Positions 44,453-54,424 of a stretch of DNA of 64,000 nt are shown here, piece after piece. Numbering within the stretch: position 1 is the first letter of the stretch; every line of letters starts with the position of its first letter. The notes under the pieces are model-generated. The model saw nothing but the letters and a program-made list of their open reading frames with translations, had not been told where the DNA came from and searched no databases. The stretch is from assembly GCF_017873435.1 (NCBI RefSeq), contig NZ_JAGGKG010000013.1, forward strand, positions 1-64,000, written 5' to 3'. The stretch is from Paenibacillus turicensis (GTDB lineage Bacteria; Bacillota; Bacilli; Paenibacillales; Paenibacillaceae). Both the position numbers and the translations under genes were made by a program.

Positions 44453-45454
44453 TCAACCTTTAATCACTACGGTTGCCTCATCTATAATCTCGACGCCCTC
44501 ATTATGGAATTCCGCCAAATCCGCCATTAAAGTAAATAATGCTCCATCCTTAAGCTTCGCCTCTAACATCACATCCACCTGCTTGGTGGTAGGTGCAATT
44601 TTGCGTAAAAAATCAAGCAAGGGGGTCACGATTACATGGTCGGCATGTCCTCTAGGATCGCTAACGCTTTTAGGGCTAGAGGTATGAATTTTAGGAGGCA
44701 AAGGATGATCAGGGCTTGAACCAGCCTGAGCATATGGAGTTGTCCATGTCTTCATAATATCTTCCCATAGGTCTGCCGGAGATTCCCCTTCATTGTTTAC
44801 CCATTGATGGTGAATATCAAGCACCATAGGGATACCTAGCTTTTTACATATATCCAACGTTTCAACGGCGTTAAAGGTTTTGTCATCATTTTCAAACGTA
44901 AGCCGTTCCTTAATCTCATCAGGTAGTGCGGTGACATTCTGAATAAAACGCTCCGCTGCTGAAGGCTTGTCTCCATACGCCCCGCCCACATGGATGTTAT
45001 TTTTAGCTTGTCCACTTAGGCCCATCGCTTGAAGCATGGCAACATGATGCTCTAAGTCACGAATCGAGTTACGAAGCACCTCTGGTCTTGGTGTGCTTAG
45101 CACTGTGAAATGATCTGGATGAAAGGAAACGCGCATCTCATGCTTTTTCACAAAATCGCCAATCTCTTCAAAGGCGTCCTGCAGCACAGGATATGGATTC
45201 CAATCCCCAAGCTCGCCGTGTGTTGCAAGTGGAATGAGCTTGGAGGAAAACCGATACACCTGAATTCCATGTGCTGCATTATGCCTAAGCAAACGCAAGG
45301 TATTATGCAGGTTCTCACGTGCAATCGATTCAAGACGGCGCAAGGCTGCGGCACGATCCTCAATACCTTGAAACGTCTTGAACGTCATCGTTCTAGAGGG
45401 TGATGCATGCTGAACCGTAGTAGACATAGCGACATAACCAAAACGGACAATCAC
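44453..45454 (-). CDS. uvsE: UV damage endonuclease UvsE
   Basis: This 333-residue enzyme nicks DNA 5' to UV photoproducts, starting an excision pathway independent of UvrABC. The TIM-barrel metal ligands are visible in the blocks RVSFHPDHFTVLSTP, NIHVGGAYGDKPSA, TFENDDKTF, PMVLDIHHQW and KIHTSSPK, and the end VDVMLEAKLKD completes the family pattern. It starts with GTG close after the DUF2584-like gene, which ends two bases before it, so they are probably cotranscribed. UvsE is common in spore formers. Confidence 0.95.
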   Translation of the reverse strand: MIVRFGYVAMSTTVQHASPSRTMTFKTFQGIEDRAAALRRLESIARENLHNTLRLLRHNAAHGIQVYRFSSKLIPLATHGELGDWNPYPVLQDAFEEIGDFVKKHEMRVSFHPDHFTVLSTPRPEVLRNSIRDLEHHVAMLQAMGLSGQAKNNIHVGGAYGDKPSAAERFIQNVTALPDEIKERLTFENDDKTFNAVETLDICKKLGIPMVLDIHHQWVNNEGESPADLWEDIMKTWTTPYAQAGSSPDHPLPPKIHTSSPKSVSDPRGHADHVIVTPLLDFLRKIAPTTKQVDVMLEAKLKDGALFTLMADLAEFHNEGVEIIDEATVVIKG

Positions 45455-45456
45455 CT

Positions 45457-45774
45457 TTACTCTGCCTCGCCAAAAAACATTTCATAAGCCAAAGCAGTTT
45501 GAATCGCTGCTTCTTCCTCCGTAAGCTTACGCACAAGCTGTAGCTCCACAGATGTAACCTCTTCGCCATTAAAGTTAATTTCAGCGACGCTTGCGGTTAT
45601 TTTTACGATGGCTACCGCCTGATTATCTAATGAATATGCAATGACCTTTTGACCTGTCGGGTATACACGCAGACCCTTCTTAAGCATTTTTCCACGACCA
45701 TACTCCAAAAGCTCATATAACTCCTGTTCATTTTTAAACTTACATACTGAATTAAATTCTGTGGCAAAACCCAT
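45457..45774 (-). CDS. DUF2584-like small protein
   Basis: This 105-residue protein begins MGFATEFNSVCKFKNEQELYELLEYGR, has KKGLRVYPTGQKVIAYSLDNQAVAIVKI, and ends in an acidic helix. The 'EFNS ... G-RVYP' pattern resembles the DUF2584 family of Bacillales, whose function is unknown. It has no signal peptide or membrane segment and is probably cytoplasmic. It is directly upstream of uvsE with a gap of two bases, so the two likely form an operon, but a repair role would be a guess. Confidence 0.65.
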   Translation of the reverse strand: MGFATEFNSVCKFKNEQELYELLEYGRGKMLKKGLRVYPTGQKVIAYSLDNQAVAIVKITASVAEINFNGEEVTSVELQLVRKLTEEEAAIQTALAYEMFFGEAE

Positions 45775-45831
45775 GGATACTCGCTCCTTTTTGGTTTCTA
45801 TTAGTTCAAATAGAGTGTGTATACTACTATA

Positions 45832-46947
45832 TTAAACAAGTAACTCCTTTTCAAAATGAAGCTCCTTACGAACGGTATAACGCTCCATAGCTAAGGAAAT
45901 AAGGCGATCGATTAATGCAGAATAACCTACCCCTGTCTCTCTCCAAAGCAATGGATACATACTATATGAGGTAAAGCCTGGCATTGTATTTACTTCATTA
46001 ATCCAAATTTGCCCAGTTGACTTCGTAATAAAGAAATCCGCTCGACAAAGCCCAGTACATGCCACTGCTTTAAAAGCGGCTACTGCCAAATCACGTACTG
46101 CATCAGCAACCTCAGTATCTAGTGGAGCAGGAATCAGCATTTGTGATTTTCCATCAATATATTTTGCCTGATAATCGTAGTATTCACCTGAAGAAACAAT
46201 TTCACCAGGTACAGAGGCTAGTGGTTCATCATTCCCAAGAACCCCTACTTCAACCTCACGCGCATCCACAAATTCCTCTACAATAACCTTCAAGTCATAT
46301 TTAAACGCATATAACACCGCTTGCTCTAATTGCTCACGATTATTTGCTTTAGAGATACCCACGCTAGAACCAAGATTCGCTGGCTTAACAAAGCAAGGAT
46401 AACCTAGCTCATCTTCCACCTGCTGAATGTAAGTATAGCTGTTCGCCTGCCATTCTGAAGCGGTAAAATAACAATATTTACATTGCTCTAAGCCTGCTTC
46501 TGCAAATAGCTTTTTCATGATTACTTTATCCATTCCCGCAGCAGATGCAAGCACACTTGCCCCAACATAAGGTAGGTCAGCCATTTCAAATAAGCCTTGA
46601 ATTGTGCCATCCTCACCAAATGTACCATGTACCAATGGGAAAGCAACGTCAATCGCACCTTGACCTGTAGCTAGCTTGCTAAAAAGAAGCTCAATAGCTG
46701 TTGAGGTCTGACCTGCGTTACCCTGATCCCCTTGATTCTCAAGCTTTAACTCCTCTAGCTCATCAAAAGCTTTATTACGTGGTTCCCCTACACGCCATTG
46801 TCCTTCCTTGGTCACATAAAATGGACGTAGCTCATATTTATCGTAATCAAATGCGGCGGCTACCGAAAAAGCCGTTTGCAATGATACTTCATGCTCACCA
46901 GACTTACCACCGTAAATCAATCCAACCTTTAATTTATCCAAACCCAT
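45832..46947 (-). CDS. ddl: D-alanine--D-alanine ligase
   Basis: This 371-residue ATP-grasp enzyme joins two D-alanines for peptidoglycan precursors. The N-terminal signature is KVGLIYGGKSGEHEVSLQTA; the HGTFGEDGTIQGLFE block and YVGASVLASAAGMDK follow. The ATP-grasp core has PCFVKPANLGSSVGISK and VEEFVDAREVEVGVLG, and the C-terminal metal site is RADFFI ... WINEVNTMPGFTSYSMYP. The active-site loop residue is Tyr-type ('YIDGKSQ', with YDYQAKY), consistent with a D-Ala-D-Ala rather than D-Ala-D-Lac enzyme. GAGAGA precedes the ATG. Confidence 0.96.
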   Translation of the reverse strand: MGLDKLKVGLIYGGKSGEHEVSLQTAFSVAAAFDYDKYELRPFYVTKEGQWRVGEPRNKAFDELEELKLENQGDQGNAGQTSTAIELLFSKLATGQGAIDVAFPLVHGTFGEDGTIQGLFEMADLPYVGASVLASAAGMDKVIMKKLFAEAGLEQCKYCYFTASEWQANSYTYIQQVEDELGYPCFVKPANLGSSVGISKANNREQLEQAVLYAFKYDLKVIVEEFVDAREVEVGVLGNDEPLASVPGEIVSSGEYYDYQAKYIDGKSQMLIPAPLDTEVADAVRDLAVAAFKAVACTGLCRADFFITKSTGQIWINEVNTMPGFTSYSMYPLLWRETGVGYSALIDRLISLAMERYTVRKELHFEKELLV

Positions 46948-46977
46948 GTTTTTAACATCTCTCTTCTATGTTTTTAA

Positions 46978-47973
46978 TTAGAACCAATCCGCAATATGGA
47001 AAAAGCGATATACCGTTTGTTCTGTCCAGGCGTAGGAATCTTTATAATCCCAGTAACGATGCCTGCTAGGTACAGTATTGGCATTCACAAGCGGCATTCC
47101 GCCAGCGTCAAAGGCAGTCACAATTGTACTATGCTGGTACCGTCCGTCACCATCCCAATCATAAAAAATGACGTCACCAAGCTCTAGCTGCTCTGCACGT
47201 TCAACTACGGTAGCTCTTAGACCTGTCGTGCTTGTGGACAAATAACGCTCTAAAGCGGCGGATACAGCCCAGCTATAGCTCCACTGCTCTTGCCCATTTA
47301 CATACCCTTTGTACCACCAACCTGTTTCCCTTTTTCCAGTATAATTTATTGGGGCTCCACCTGCAAAGAGGCATTGAGAGACATAGTTTGTACAATTGAC
47401 TTCAAATTCCGCAAATTCAGGATTAAAGCTGTCCCACCATCGATCTGCATACGCTACCGCATCCTGACGACGATATGCGATACTTCTACCACTGTAGCCT
47501 AATAACCCTGTATTTAGAAATGGCGCGGGGATACGTGTTGGCGTTTCTTCATCTAAGGGTTGTATTGGTGGTTGAGGCACACTTTTCGCTTCTGGTACAA
47601 AAATAAATACCTTCGTAATTAACCAATCTTGCCCATCTCGTTGCAAAATAAGCTGATGATGCTCAACAATTTGCTCTTGGTGCGATATGCCTCCTTTTTC
47701 ATACGAAGTATTTCTTGCCAGCTGCAAATCAATTTCGACCTCACCCTCTCCTCGGTTGGATTGAGAAATTAGCTTCGCCTTCGTTTCATTTCGTAAAGGG
47801 GTTGCACCACGAGCCTCATACCATGAAGATAATCTAGCCTTGCGATCCCCACTTTTAAGCAAATAATTAAGGTCCGTAATTTTTGTTTCATTTTGTCTTC
47901 CTTCATAATTAACCTGATCCCGATTATATTGATTCACGTACATCGATAACGTTTGTCTCCAGCCTTCATTCAT
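46978..47973 (-). CDS. Putative amidase-domain (Amidase_6) protein
   Basis: This protein of about 331 residues has a C-terminal putative amidase domain: AVAYADRWWDSFNPEFAEFEVNCTNYVSQCLFAGGAPINY, with the candidate nucleophile Cys in NCTNYVSQ, then ELGDVIFYDWDGDGRYQHSTIVTAF with the candidate His. This NlpC/P60-like pattern is found in Bacillales proteins of the Amidase_6 family, which may act on cell wall or spore peptides. The N-terminal half is unassigned. There is no signal peptide when starting at 47973, which follows GGAGGAGG; a longer frame to 48021 has a weaker start context. It lies just upstream of ddl. Confidence 0.8.
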   Translation of the reverse strand: MNEGWRQTLSMYVNQYNRDQVNYEGRQNETKITDLNYLLKSGDRKARLSSWYEARGATPLRNETKAKLISQSNRGEGEVEIDLQLARNTSYEKGGISHQEQIVEHHQLILQRDGQDWLITKVFIFVPEAKSVPQPPIQPLDEETPTRIPAPFLNTGLLGYSGRSIAYRRQDAVAYADRWWDSFNPEFAEFEVNCTNYVSQCLFAGGAPINYTGKRETGWWYKGYVNGQEQWSYSWAVSAALERYLSTSTTGLRATVVERAEQLELGDVIFYDWDGDGRYQHSTIVTAFDAGGMPLVNANTVPSRHRYWDYKDSYAWTEQTVYRFFHIADWF

Positions 47974-48108
47974 CAATACACCCTCCTCCCTAATTCCTTC
48001 CATGTATATGAAAAAAGCCAAGGTAGTATGAAGAACTGGTAGTAAAAAGTTCTTTACTAAACCATTGAAACGACATTATACTAATTATAGTGTGTTTTTT
48101 GGAATTGT

Positions 48109-48125
48109 GTTTCACAGAATGAAAC
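48109..48125 (+). promoter_or_regulatory. Inverted repeat before aconitase
   Basis: GTTTC (48109-48113) and GAAAC (48121-48125) form a small dyad between the likely promoter (TTGAAA near 48066) and the AGGAGG of the aconitase gene. It could be a repressor site; the regulator is unknown. Confidence 0.35.
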
Positions 48126-48140
48126 TTAGGAGGTTTTTAA

Positions 48141-50852
48141 ATGTCCAATACTTCTTTTTTTTCCATAGCCCGTCCCCTTGAGGTGAACGGGAAACAATAC
48201 CATTATTACGATCTACAAGCTCTGGAAGAGCAAGGATTCGGAAGTATTTCTAAACTACCCTTCTCCATTAAAGTGTTATTAGAAGCCGCAGTGCGTCAAT
48301 TTGATGGTAGAGCAATTACAGAAGATCACGTAAAGCAAATCGCCTCTTGGGGTGATGCACAGGATCATAACAAGGAAATTCCGTTTATTCCTGCGCGTAT
48401 CGTTCTTCAGGATTTTACAGGCGTACCGGTTGTTGTTGATCTTGCTGCTATGCGTGATACCGTTAAAAAAGCAGGTGGCGACCCGAAGCAAATTAATCCA
48501 CTTGTCCCTGTAGACCTTGTCATTGACCATTCTGTCATGGTGGATGCCTTCGGAACACCAGAAGCGCTTGAATATAATATGAATGTTGAATTTGAACGAA
48601 ATGAAGAGCGTTACCGTTTCTTGCGTTGGGCGCAAACGGCGTTTGATAATTTCCGTGCAGTTCCACCTGCTACAGGAATTGTTCACCAGGTTAACCTTGA
48701 ATACTTGGCATCCGTTGCAGCTACAAAAACGGTAGATGGCAAAACATTAGTATTCCCTGACTCCCTTGTCGGAACAGATTCACACACTACGATGATCAAT
48801 GGACTTGGCGTTGTTGGTTGGGGTGTTGGTGGGATTGAAGCCGAAGCAGGCATGTTAGGTCAACCGTTATACTTTGTAACACCAGAGGTTATTGGCTTTA
48901 AGCTAAAGGGCTCCTTGGCAGAGGGCGCTACTGCTACTGACTTGGCCTTAACTGTTACGCAAATTTTGCGTAAAAAAGGCGTTGTTGGCAAGTTTGTTGA
49001 GTTTTTTGGACCTGGATTAGCAAATATTAGCTTGGCAGACCGCGCGACAGTGGCTAACATGGCACCTGAATATGGTGCGACAGTTGGTTACTTCCCAGTA
49101 GACGATGAAACACTAAACTATTTAAGCAGTACAGGTCGCTCTGAGGAGCAGGTTGAGCTTGTGAAGCAATATTACAAAGCCCAAGGCATGTTCCGTACAG
49201 CGGCAACACCTGATCCAACCTTTACAGATATTATTGAATTGGATTTAGCTACGGTTGTACCAAGTCTTGCAGGACCTAAACGTCCGCAGGATCGCATTGA
49301 GCTTACAAATATGAAGCAAGAATTCAATGATATTATCCGTACCCCAATTGAAAAGGGTGGTTATGGATTAAGTGAAGAGAAATTAAATGAAGAGATTCAA
49401 ATTACGCATACAGATGGCAACACAAGCAAGTTAAAAGCAGGCGCGGTCGTGATTGCTGCAATCACAAGCTGTACGAACACCTCGAACCCAAGTGTAATGG
49501 TGGGTGCTGGTCTGCTTGCGAAAAAGGCGGTACAGCGTGGCTTAACCAAACCTGGTTATGTAAAAAGTAGCTTAACACCTGGTTCACTTGTTGTTACTGA
49601 ATACTTGCAAAAAGCTGGCCTAATTGAACCGCTTGAGAAGCTTGGATTTAACGTGGCTGGTTACGGCTGTGCAACTTGTATCGGTAACTCTGGCCCTCTT
49701 CCTGAAGAGGTAAGTACGGCAATTACTGACAATGATCTAACTGTAGCCGCAGTCTTGTCTGGTAACCGTAACTTTGAAGGACGTGTACACGCACAGGTAA
49801 AAGCAAACTATCTTGCTTCACCACCGCTTGTTGTCGCATATGCGTTAGCAGGAACAGTAAACATCGACTTGCAAACAGAGCCGTTAGGTTATGATCAGCA
49901 AGGTGAACCTGTATATTTGAAGGACATTTGGCCTTCTTCCCAAGAAATTAAGGAAACGATTAGCGCTGCCTTAGATGCTAATATGTTCCGTAGCAAATAT
50001 GAAAAAGTGTTTACCCAAAATGAGCGTTGGAATGCCATTGATGTGCCTAAAGGTGAATTGTATGAGTGGGATAATAAGTCAACGTATATTCAAAACCCAC
50101 CATTCTTTGAAAAAATTACAGATGGCTTGCAGGATATTTGTAATATTGAAGAAGCAAAAGTACTTGCTTTACTAGGCGATTCTGTAACGACAGACCACAT
50201 CTCCCCAGCAGGTAGCATTGCACCATCCAGTCCAGCAGGCGAATACTTGAAGGATAACGGTGTAGAGCGTAAGGACTTCAACTCCTATGGTTCCCGTCGT
50301 GGTAATCATGAGGTGATGATGCGTGGTACTTTTGCCAACATCCGTATCCGTAACTCTGTTGCTCCTGGGACAGAAGGTGGCGTTACAAAATATTTGCCTA
50401 AAGACGAGGTGATGTCAATCTATGACGCTTCCATGTTGTATCAAAAGCATGGTCAAAACTTAGTTGTCATTGCAGGCAAAGAATACGGTACAGGAAGCTC
50501 ACGTGACTGGGCAGCCAAAGGCACCTACCTCCTTGGAGTGAAGGCGGTTATCGCTGAAAGCTTTGAACGTATTCACCGTAGTAACCTTGTTGGTATGGGC
50601 GTATTACCACTACAGTTCCAAGAAGGTCAAAGCTGGAAGCAGCTTGGCATTGATGGCACAGAAACGTTCCACATTCATGGGCTAGATAACGAAGTACAGC
50701 CAGGTCAAAAGCTTAGTGTCACCGCAGTACGTCAAGATGGCAGTGGCTTTGATTTCACTGTGGTCGCTAGATTAGACAGTATGGTGGACGTGGATTACTA
50801 TCATAACGGTGGTATTTTACAAACTGTATTGCGTCAAATGATTGGGCAATAA
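48141..50852 (+). CDS. acnA: Aconitate hydratase (aconitase A)
   Basis: This 903-residue TCA-cycle enzyme interconverts citrate and isocitrate through a [4Fe-4S] cluster. The cluster ligands are in [14 protein letters not shown] (first Cys, near residue 440) and [13 protein letters not shown] (the other two, near residues 506-509). [32 protein letters not shown] and [11 protein letters not shown] in the swivelling domain are also complete. It is called citB in Bacillus, where the apo form also binds RNA. AGGAGG precedes the ATG. It is monocistronic, with a strong terminator after it. Confidence 0.98.
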   Translation: MSNTSFFSIARPLEVNGKQYHYYDLQALEEQGFGSISKLPFSIKVLLEAAVRQFDGRAITEDHVKQIASWGDAQDHNKEIPFIPARIVLQDFTGVPVVVDLAAMRDTVKKAGGDPKQINPLVPVDLVIDHSVMVDAFGTPEALEYNMNVEFERNEERYRFLRWAQTAFDNFRAVPPATGIVHQVNLEYLASVAATKTVDGKTLVFPDSLVGTDSHTTMINGLGVVGWGVGGIEAEAGMLGQPLYFVTPEVIGFKLKGSLAEGATATDLALTVTQILRKKGVVGKFVEFFGPGLANISLADRATVANMAPEYGATVGYFPVDDETLNYLSSTGRSEEQVELVKQYYKAQGMFRTAATPDPTFTDIIELDLATVVPSLAGPKRPQDRIELTNMKQEFNDIIRTPIEKGGYGLSEEKLNEEIQITHTDGNTSKLKAGAVVIAAITSCTNTSNPSVMVGAGLLAKKAVQRGLTKPGYVKSSLTPGSLVVTEYLQKAGLIEPLEKLGFNVAGYGCATCIGNSGPLPEEVSTAITDNDLTVAAVLSGNRNFEGRVHAQVKANYLASPPLVVAYALAGTVNIDLQTEPLGYDQQGEPVYLKDIWPSSQEIKETISAALDANMFRSKYEKVFTQNERWNAIDVPKGELYEWDNKSTYIQNPPFFEKITDGLQDICNIEEAKVLALLGDSVTTDHISPAGSIAPSSPAGEYLKDNGVERKDFNSYGSRRGNHEVMMRGTFANIRIRNSVAPGTEGGVTKYLPKDEVMSIYDASMLYQKHGQNLVVIAGKEYGTGSSRDWAAKGTYLLGVKAVIAESFERIHRSNLVGMGVLPLQFQEGQSWKQLGIDGTETFHIHGLDNEVQPGQKLSVTAVRQDGSGFDFTVVARLDSMVDVDYYHNGGILQTVLRQMIGQ

Positions 50853-50890
50853 GATATTGAGTCTTATTTAATAGATTTTAATAATAGTTT

Positions 50891-50941
50891 AAAAGGCGAT
50901 GCATCCCAATGTTATCTTACAGGGTGCATCGCCTTTTTTAT
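50891..50941 (+). terminator. Terminator of aconitase gene
   Basis: AAAAGGCGATGCATCCC pairs with GGGTGCATCGCCTTTT around a 13-base loop, followed by TTTTTA. It lies about 40 bases after the stop codon. Confidence 0.92.
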
Positions 50942-51037
50942 GCAAAATTCAACCTTTTTTTAGTTTATAGGGTGTTTATTGGAAATTTTTAAATAAATCT
51001 CTCGTTTATATATTTGTAACGCATAGGAGGGAAACAT

Positions 51038-51685
51038 ATGAAAAATAGAAAAAAAAGATATAGGAGAAACGTTACTTTAATTGCAGCTACACTACTGATC
51101 ATTTCGTTATTCAAATTTGCTAGTGATAAGGAAGAGCTAGAGGCAAACGGCGTAAAATATATTAATGCTTCAGCAAAAGTGATCAGCTACTTTGATTTTA
51201 ATGACTTAGAAACCTCCTCAGAATTAATTGTAAGTGGAACTAAGGATCGTGTTGAAAATGATTATATTGAACGGGATAATATGGGAGATGTGATTGGCTA
51301 TGGGACAAAATCTGCGATAAAAATTAATAAGGTAATCAAATCTAAAAATAAAGAGATTACGATTGGTAGTCATATTACTGTTCTGGAAAATGGTGCAACA
51401 GAACAAACGAGCAAAGGTACCATTGTTTACGGGGTAGAAGGCTACCAGTTAATGAATGAAAAGGAAGAGTATCTTCTTTTCCTAGATAAAAGCCTTACTG
51501 ACCCCAATATTTATTTTGTAAAAGGCGTCTATTATGGAAAGATACCTTTGAAGCAACCAAGTAAGGGTAAATTACAAGGTAAAGAAGAAGATATCCCTTA
51601 CGATTTTCAATATAAAGGTGAAATCACTGAGAAATTAGAACAAATATTTACGGATGCCTTAATTAAATATGGAAACGAGCAATGA
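51038..51685 (+). CDS. Hypothetical membrane-anchored extracytoplasmic protein
   Basis: I do not recognise this 215-residue protein. A basic N-terminus (MKNRKKRYRRN) precedes one hydrophobic segment (about 12-27), then an extracytoplasmic region rich in beta-strands: SAKVISYFDFNDLETSSELIVSGTKDRVENDYI, IKINKVIKSKNKEITIGSHITVLENGA and GYQLMNEKEEYLLFLDKS. The pattern 'SELIVSGTV ... GSHITVLENG ... EYLLFL' recalls proteins of unknown function in Bacillus. AGGAGGG precedes the ATG. It converges on the pectinesterase gene. Confidence 0.7.
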   Translation: MKNRKKRYRRNVTLIAATLLIISLFKFASDKEELEANGVKYINASAKVISYFDFNDLETSSELIVSGTKDRVENDYIERDNMGDVIGYGTKSAIKINKVIKSKNKEITIGSHITVLENGATEQTSKGTIVYGVEGYQLMNEKEEYLLFLDKSLTDPNIYFVKGVYYGKIPLKQPSKGKLQGKEEDIPYDFQYKGEITEKLEQIFTDALIKYGNEQ

Positions 51686-51729
51686 ACTCTAGCCTTATAT
51701 TTTCAATTTATGGATTTAAGCATATGAAA

Positions 51730-52803
51730 TCATTTATATGGATTCCAGCCTTCATTTCCAGCTAGAACAGAATATACATTTATGCCTGAAGCCTGTTGCG
51801 CTGACAATGTGCTTGCCCATCTAACTCGAGCTCTCTTATTCCAGCCTGGACCACTATTATTAAACTCAGCATAACGTGCTGTTTTTTCATTCGCTGCATC
51901 GTTCCAGTTGTTCCAGCCTTCAGGTCTGATATGGCCATCCATCCATGTCGTCATAAATATCACTGCACTATAAGGACGCCATGGACGACCTAAATAGACC
52001 TGATAACCTCCGCCAGAGGACTGTGTTAGTCTGCAATCAATAAATACGTAGCCGTATTTTGCACCTGCATCGGTTGAAGCCGCTGTGATATACCCATTGC
52101 CAAGACTTCTAATCTCACTATTTTTAAACACAGCGGTAGCACCACCAAAAATAAAGTCAACAGTACCTTCAATATAGCAATTTTCATATAACTGTCTGCC
52201 GCTATGAGCGTATAACGTATCTTGATAACCTAACATACGGACATTACGGAATGTTGCACGGTCACTTGCTACATAAATAGCAACAGCTTGACCTGCATTA
52301 CGGCCTGCAGTGTTACTAAAGGTTATATTTTCAGCATGAAAATCCTTGGAGCGAACCGTTGTGCTTGCACTTTTTGTTGTTCCCCCTGCGCTACTATTTG
52401 TATCATTGAAGGTCAATATCGTATTCCCTGCTGACTCGCCTACAAGTCTAATGCTGGGCTTAGAGGAAGGAATGTTGATTTTCTCATAATAGGTTCCCTT
52501 TTTAATTTCAATTTTGTATTGAGTGGTGCCCCCAGATGGAATGGAGTTGATGGCAGATTGCACGGTTTTAAATTGACCTGACCCATTCCGATCCACAACA
52601 ATCGTTTTTTGAGTGACATTTAGTGTGGCTGCATTAAATACTATTGCTTCGGATGGTTCTAGTGAGCTTACTGAATCCATTGCCCCAACTGCTTCCATAG
52701 GTAGTACTAAGCTGCATAACATCATGAGAAGTGATGGTGTAACTAACCTTCTTTTCCAGCTAGATTTTTTGTGAGCAGACTGCTTATCCATAATTAGCTT
52801 CAT
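51730..52803 (-). CDS. Secreted pectinesterase (CE8 pectin methylesterase)
   Basis: This 357-residue extracellular enzyme removes methyl groups from pectin, releasing methanol. A signal peptide covers about 1-41 (VLPMEAVGA). The mature part is a right-handed beta-helix with the CE8 motifs: VDRNGSGQFKTVQSAINSIP near the start, GRNAGQAVAIYV, GYQDTLYAHSGRQLYENCYIEGTVDFIFGGATAVF with the catalytic Asp pair (QD acid/base, VDF nucleophile), and YLGRPWRPYS with the substrate arginine. It is divergent from an AraC regulator, with a cre-like site between. No pectate lyase gene is in the window. Confidence 0.94.
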   Translation of the reverse strand: MKLIMDKQSAHKKSSWKRRLVTPSLLMMLCSLVLPMEAVGAMDSVSSLEPSEAIVFNAATLNVTQKTIVVDRNGSGQFKTVQSAINSIPSGGTTQYKIEIKKGTYYEKINIPSSKPSIRLVGESAGNTILTFNDTNSSAGGTTKSASTTVRSKDFHAENITFSNTAGRNAGQAVAIYVASDRATFRNVRMLGYQDTLYAHSGRQLYENCYIEGTVDFIFGGATAVFKNSEIRSLGNGYITAASTDAGAKYGYVFIDCRLTQSSGGGYQVYLGRPWRPYSAVIFMTTWMDGHIRPEGWNNWNDAANEKTARYAEFNNSGPGWNKRARVRWASTLSAQQASGINVYSVLAGNEGWNPYK

Positions 52804-52907
52804 CCCTTTCTACACCCTTTCAATTTACATAATTAGATTTAATTTACATTTGTCTTCGTTTTTAAGTATAGTATAGATAGGTAGATTAAATTTTGCTTAT
52901 CTTGTTA

Positions 52908-52921
52908 TGAACACGTTTTCA
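52908..52921. promoter_or_regulatory. cre-like site between pectinesterase and AraC genes
   Basis: TGAACACGTTTTCA matches the cre consensus TGWAARCGYTWWCW at all but one position. It lies about 105 bases before the pectinesterase start and 60 before the araC-type start. CcpA control is inferred. Confidence 0.55.
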
Positions 52922-52981
52922 TTTTGCTAATTTTGTCATGTTAGGAAAGACAATGCCGAGCCTCAAAAGGAGATTTGCGAT

Positions 52982-53908
52982 ATGATTACGTTAAATATGC
53001 CCTTGCCTGACGTTTCCATCGATACACATACTTTCTCCATTAGACATCTTCAAAATCACCAATCTTTTCAAACAATTCATACTAAACCACAGCAAGGGGA
53101 ATATTCCGTCCCTACTTCCCCCTCCTATGAAATCAGTTATGTACTTCGTGGATTAACAACCTGTTGGATTCCCAATGAGGCGGTCATTTTAAATCAAGGA
53201 GATCTATTGCTTGTACCTTCTTTCCACCTAAATCACACTAAAAAACAATCCCTTTTCGAAAACCCTCAATTCAAAGATCTCCAACCTGAACTGTGTGAGC
53301 AAATACATCTTACCTTTGACGCTACTTTTATAGATATAGAACTAGCACGTTCATCTCTGCCTTTATTGGAAGACACAAAAAAACCATCTGTCGTTCACCT
53401 GAACATAAACGAACAAATGGCTGTGGAAGAGCTATTTTTTAAAATATTATTTGAAACGACAACTTCCCAAGCTGGAAGCATGGATATGATTAGAGCTTTA
53501 CTTATTGAGCTACTCATACACATTTACCGTACACAGCAACAACAATTACAAGCTAGTAAAGAGAGATCTAACCAACATCCTTTATATTCAGTCATTAATG
53601 AAATTACTTCCTATTTAAATCTGTATTTTTATGAGCAACATACATTGGACAGCTTAGCCCAAGTCTTTTATGTTAGTCCCTCTCATTTAAGCCGAGTATT
53701 TAAGCAAATTACTGGTTATCGTTTTTGTGATTACCTGCAAAATATCCGAATTCGTGAGGCAAAAAAACTGCTACGAGAAACAAATTTGCCTATTCATGTA
53801 ATTAGTGACCTCGTTGGTTATACACATACTTCAAACTTTAATGTTTGCTTTAAAAAAATATCAGGATACACTCCAAGGTACTATCGGAGAGGATACAAGA
53901 AGCTATAG
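52982..53908 (+). CDS. AraC-family transcriptional regulator
   Basis: This 308-residue regulator has an N-terminal cupin-like sensor (about 40-160: SYEISYVLRGLTTCWIPNEAVILNQGDLLLVPSFHLN) and a C-terminal pair of helix-turn-helix motifs (about 205-303: TLDSLAQVFYVSPSHLSRVFKQITGYRFCDYLQNIRIREAKKLLRETNLPIHVISDLVGYTHTSNFNVCFKKISGYTPRYYR). The ligand is probably a sugar or pectin breakdown product. It is divergent from the pectinesterase gene and is its likely activator. AAGGAG precedes the ATG. Confidence 0.92.
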   Translation: MITLNMPLPDVSIDTHTFSIRHLQNHQSFQTIHTKPQQGEYSVPTSPSYEISYVLRGLTTCWIPNEAVILNQGDLLLVPSFHLNHTKKQSLFENPQFKDLQPELCEQIHLTFDATFIDIELARSSLPLLEDTKKPSVVHLNINEQMAVEELFFKILFETTTSQAGSMDMIRALLIELLIHIYRTQQQQLQASKERSNQHPLYSVINEITSYLNLYFYEQHTLDSLAQVFYVSPSHLSRVFKQITGYRFCDYLQNIRIREAKKLLRETNLPIHVISDLVGYTHTSNFNVCFKKISGYTPRYYRRGYKKL

Positions 53909-53914
53909 GGCACA

Positions 53915-54346
53915 TTACAAGTCGAAATACCACACCAAAAATGCATTAAAGCTAGCCCATTGTGGCTTAAGCTCACCTCTTTGAAATTGATGCCACTCTT
54001 CGCCCAAGCTAAGCCGTAAAACCTCACCACTTTGACGATCATAGAAATAGCCATATTCACCTTCAAAGCTATCTAGTGGAATGTACGCTTCTGGGAGCTG
54101 CAATGTCTCATGAGCACTTGTCATATTAAGCCTATAATTGGTGTTTACTATAAACCAGCCAATATGGTATAGCTCCTTATTTCTACTTAAAAAGGTAGGG
54201 CCATCCTCTACATGCAAATAAAATTTAGCAAAGTCGGAATCAAGCGGAATGTCTAGCTTCATAAATGCTTGCTCATACTCCTGTGAAGCCTCCTCATACC
54301 ACCAGTTTTTACTTTTACAAAAATCAACGAGTTGTTGTGGTAACAT
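53915..54346 (-). CDS. SMI1/KNR4 (SUKH) family protein
   Basis: This 143-residue cytoplasmic protein has the SUKH pattern: LPQQLVDFCKSKNWWYEEASQEYEQAF at the start, IPLDSDFAKFYLHVEDGPTFLS, ELYHIGWFI, and YIPLDSFEGEYGYFYDRQSGEVLRLSLGEEWHQFQRG near the end. SUKH proteins often serve as immunity proteins against contact-dependent toxins, though many are single genes of unknown role. No toxin gene is adjacent here. The ATG at 54346 follows AAGGGAG. Confidence 0.75.
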   Translation of the reverse strand: MLPQQLVDFCKSKNWWYEEASQEYEQAFMKLDIPLDSDFAKFYLHVEDGPTFLSRNKELYHIGWFIVNTNYRLNMTSAHETLQLPEAYIPLDSFEGEYGYFYDRQSGEVLRLSLGEEWHQFQRGELKPQWASFNAFLVWYFDL

Positions 54347-54424
54347 CAATAGGCTCCCTTCATTTATCTATGCCCCAAAGTCAATTTCAATTATACTTTC
54401 AAACAATTTCCGAACCAATCATAA

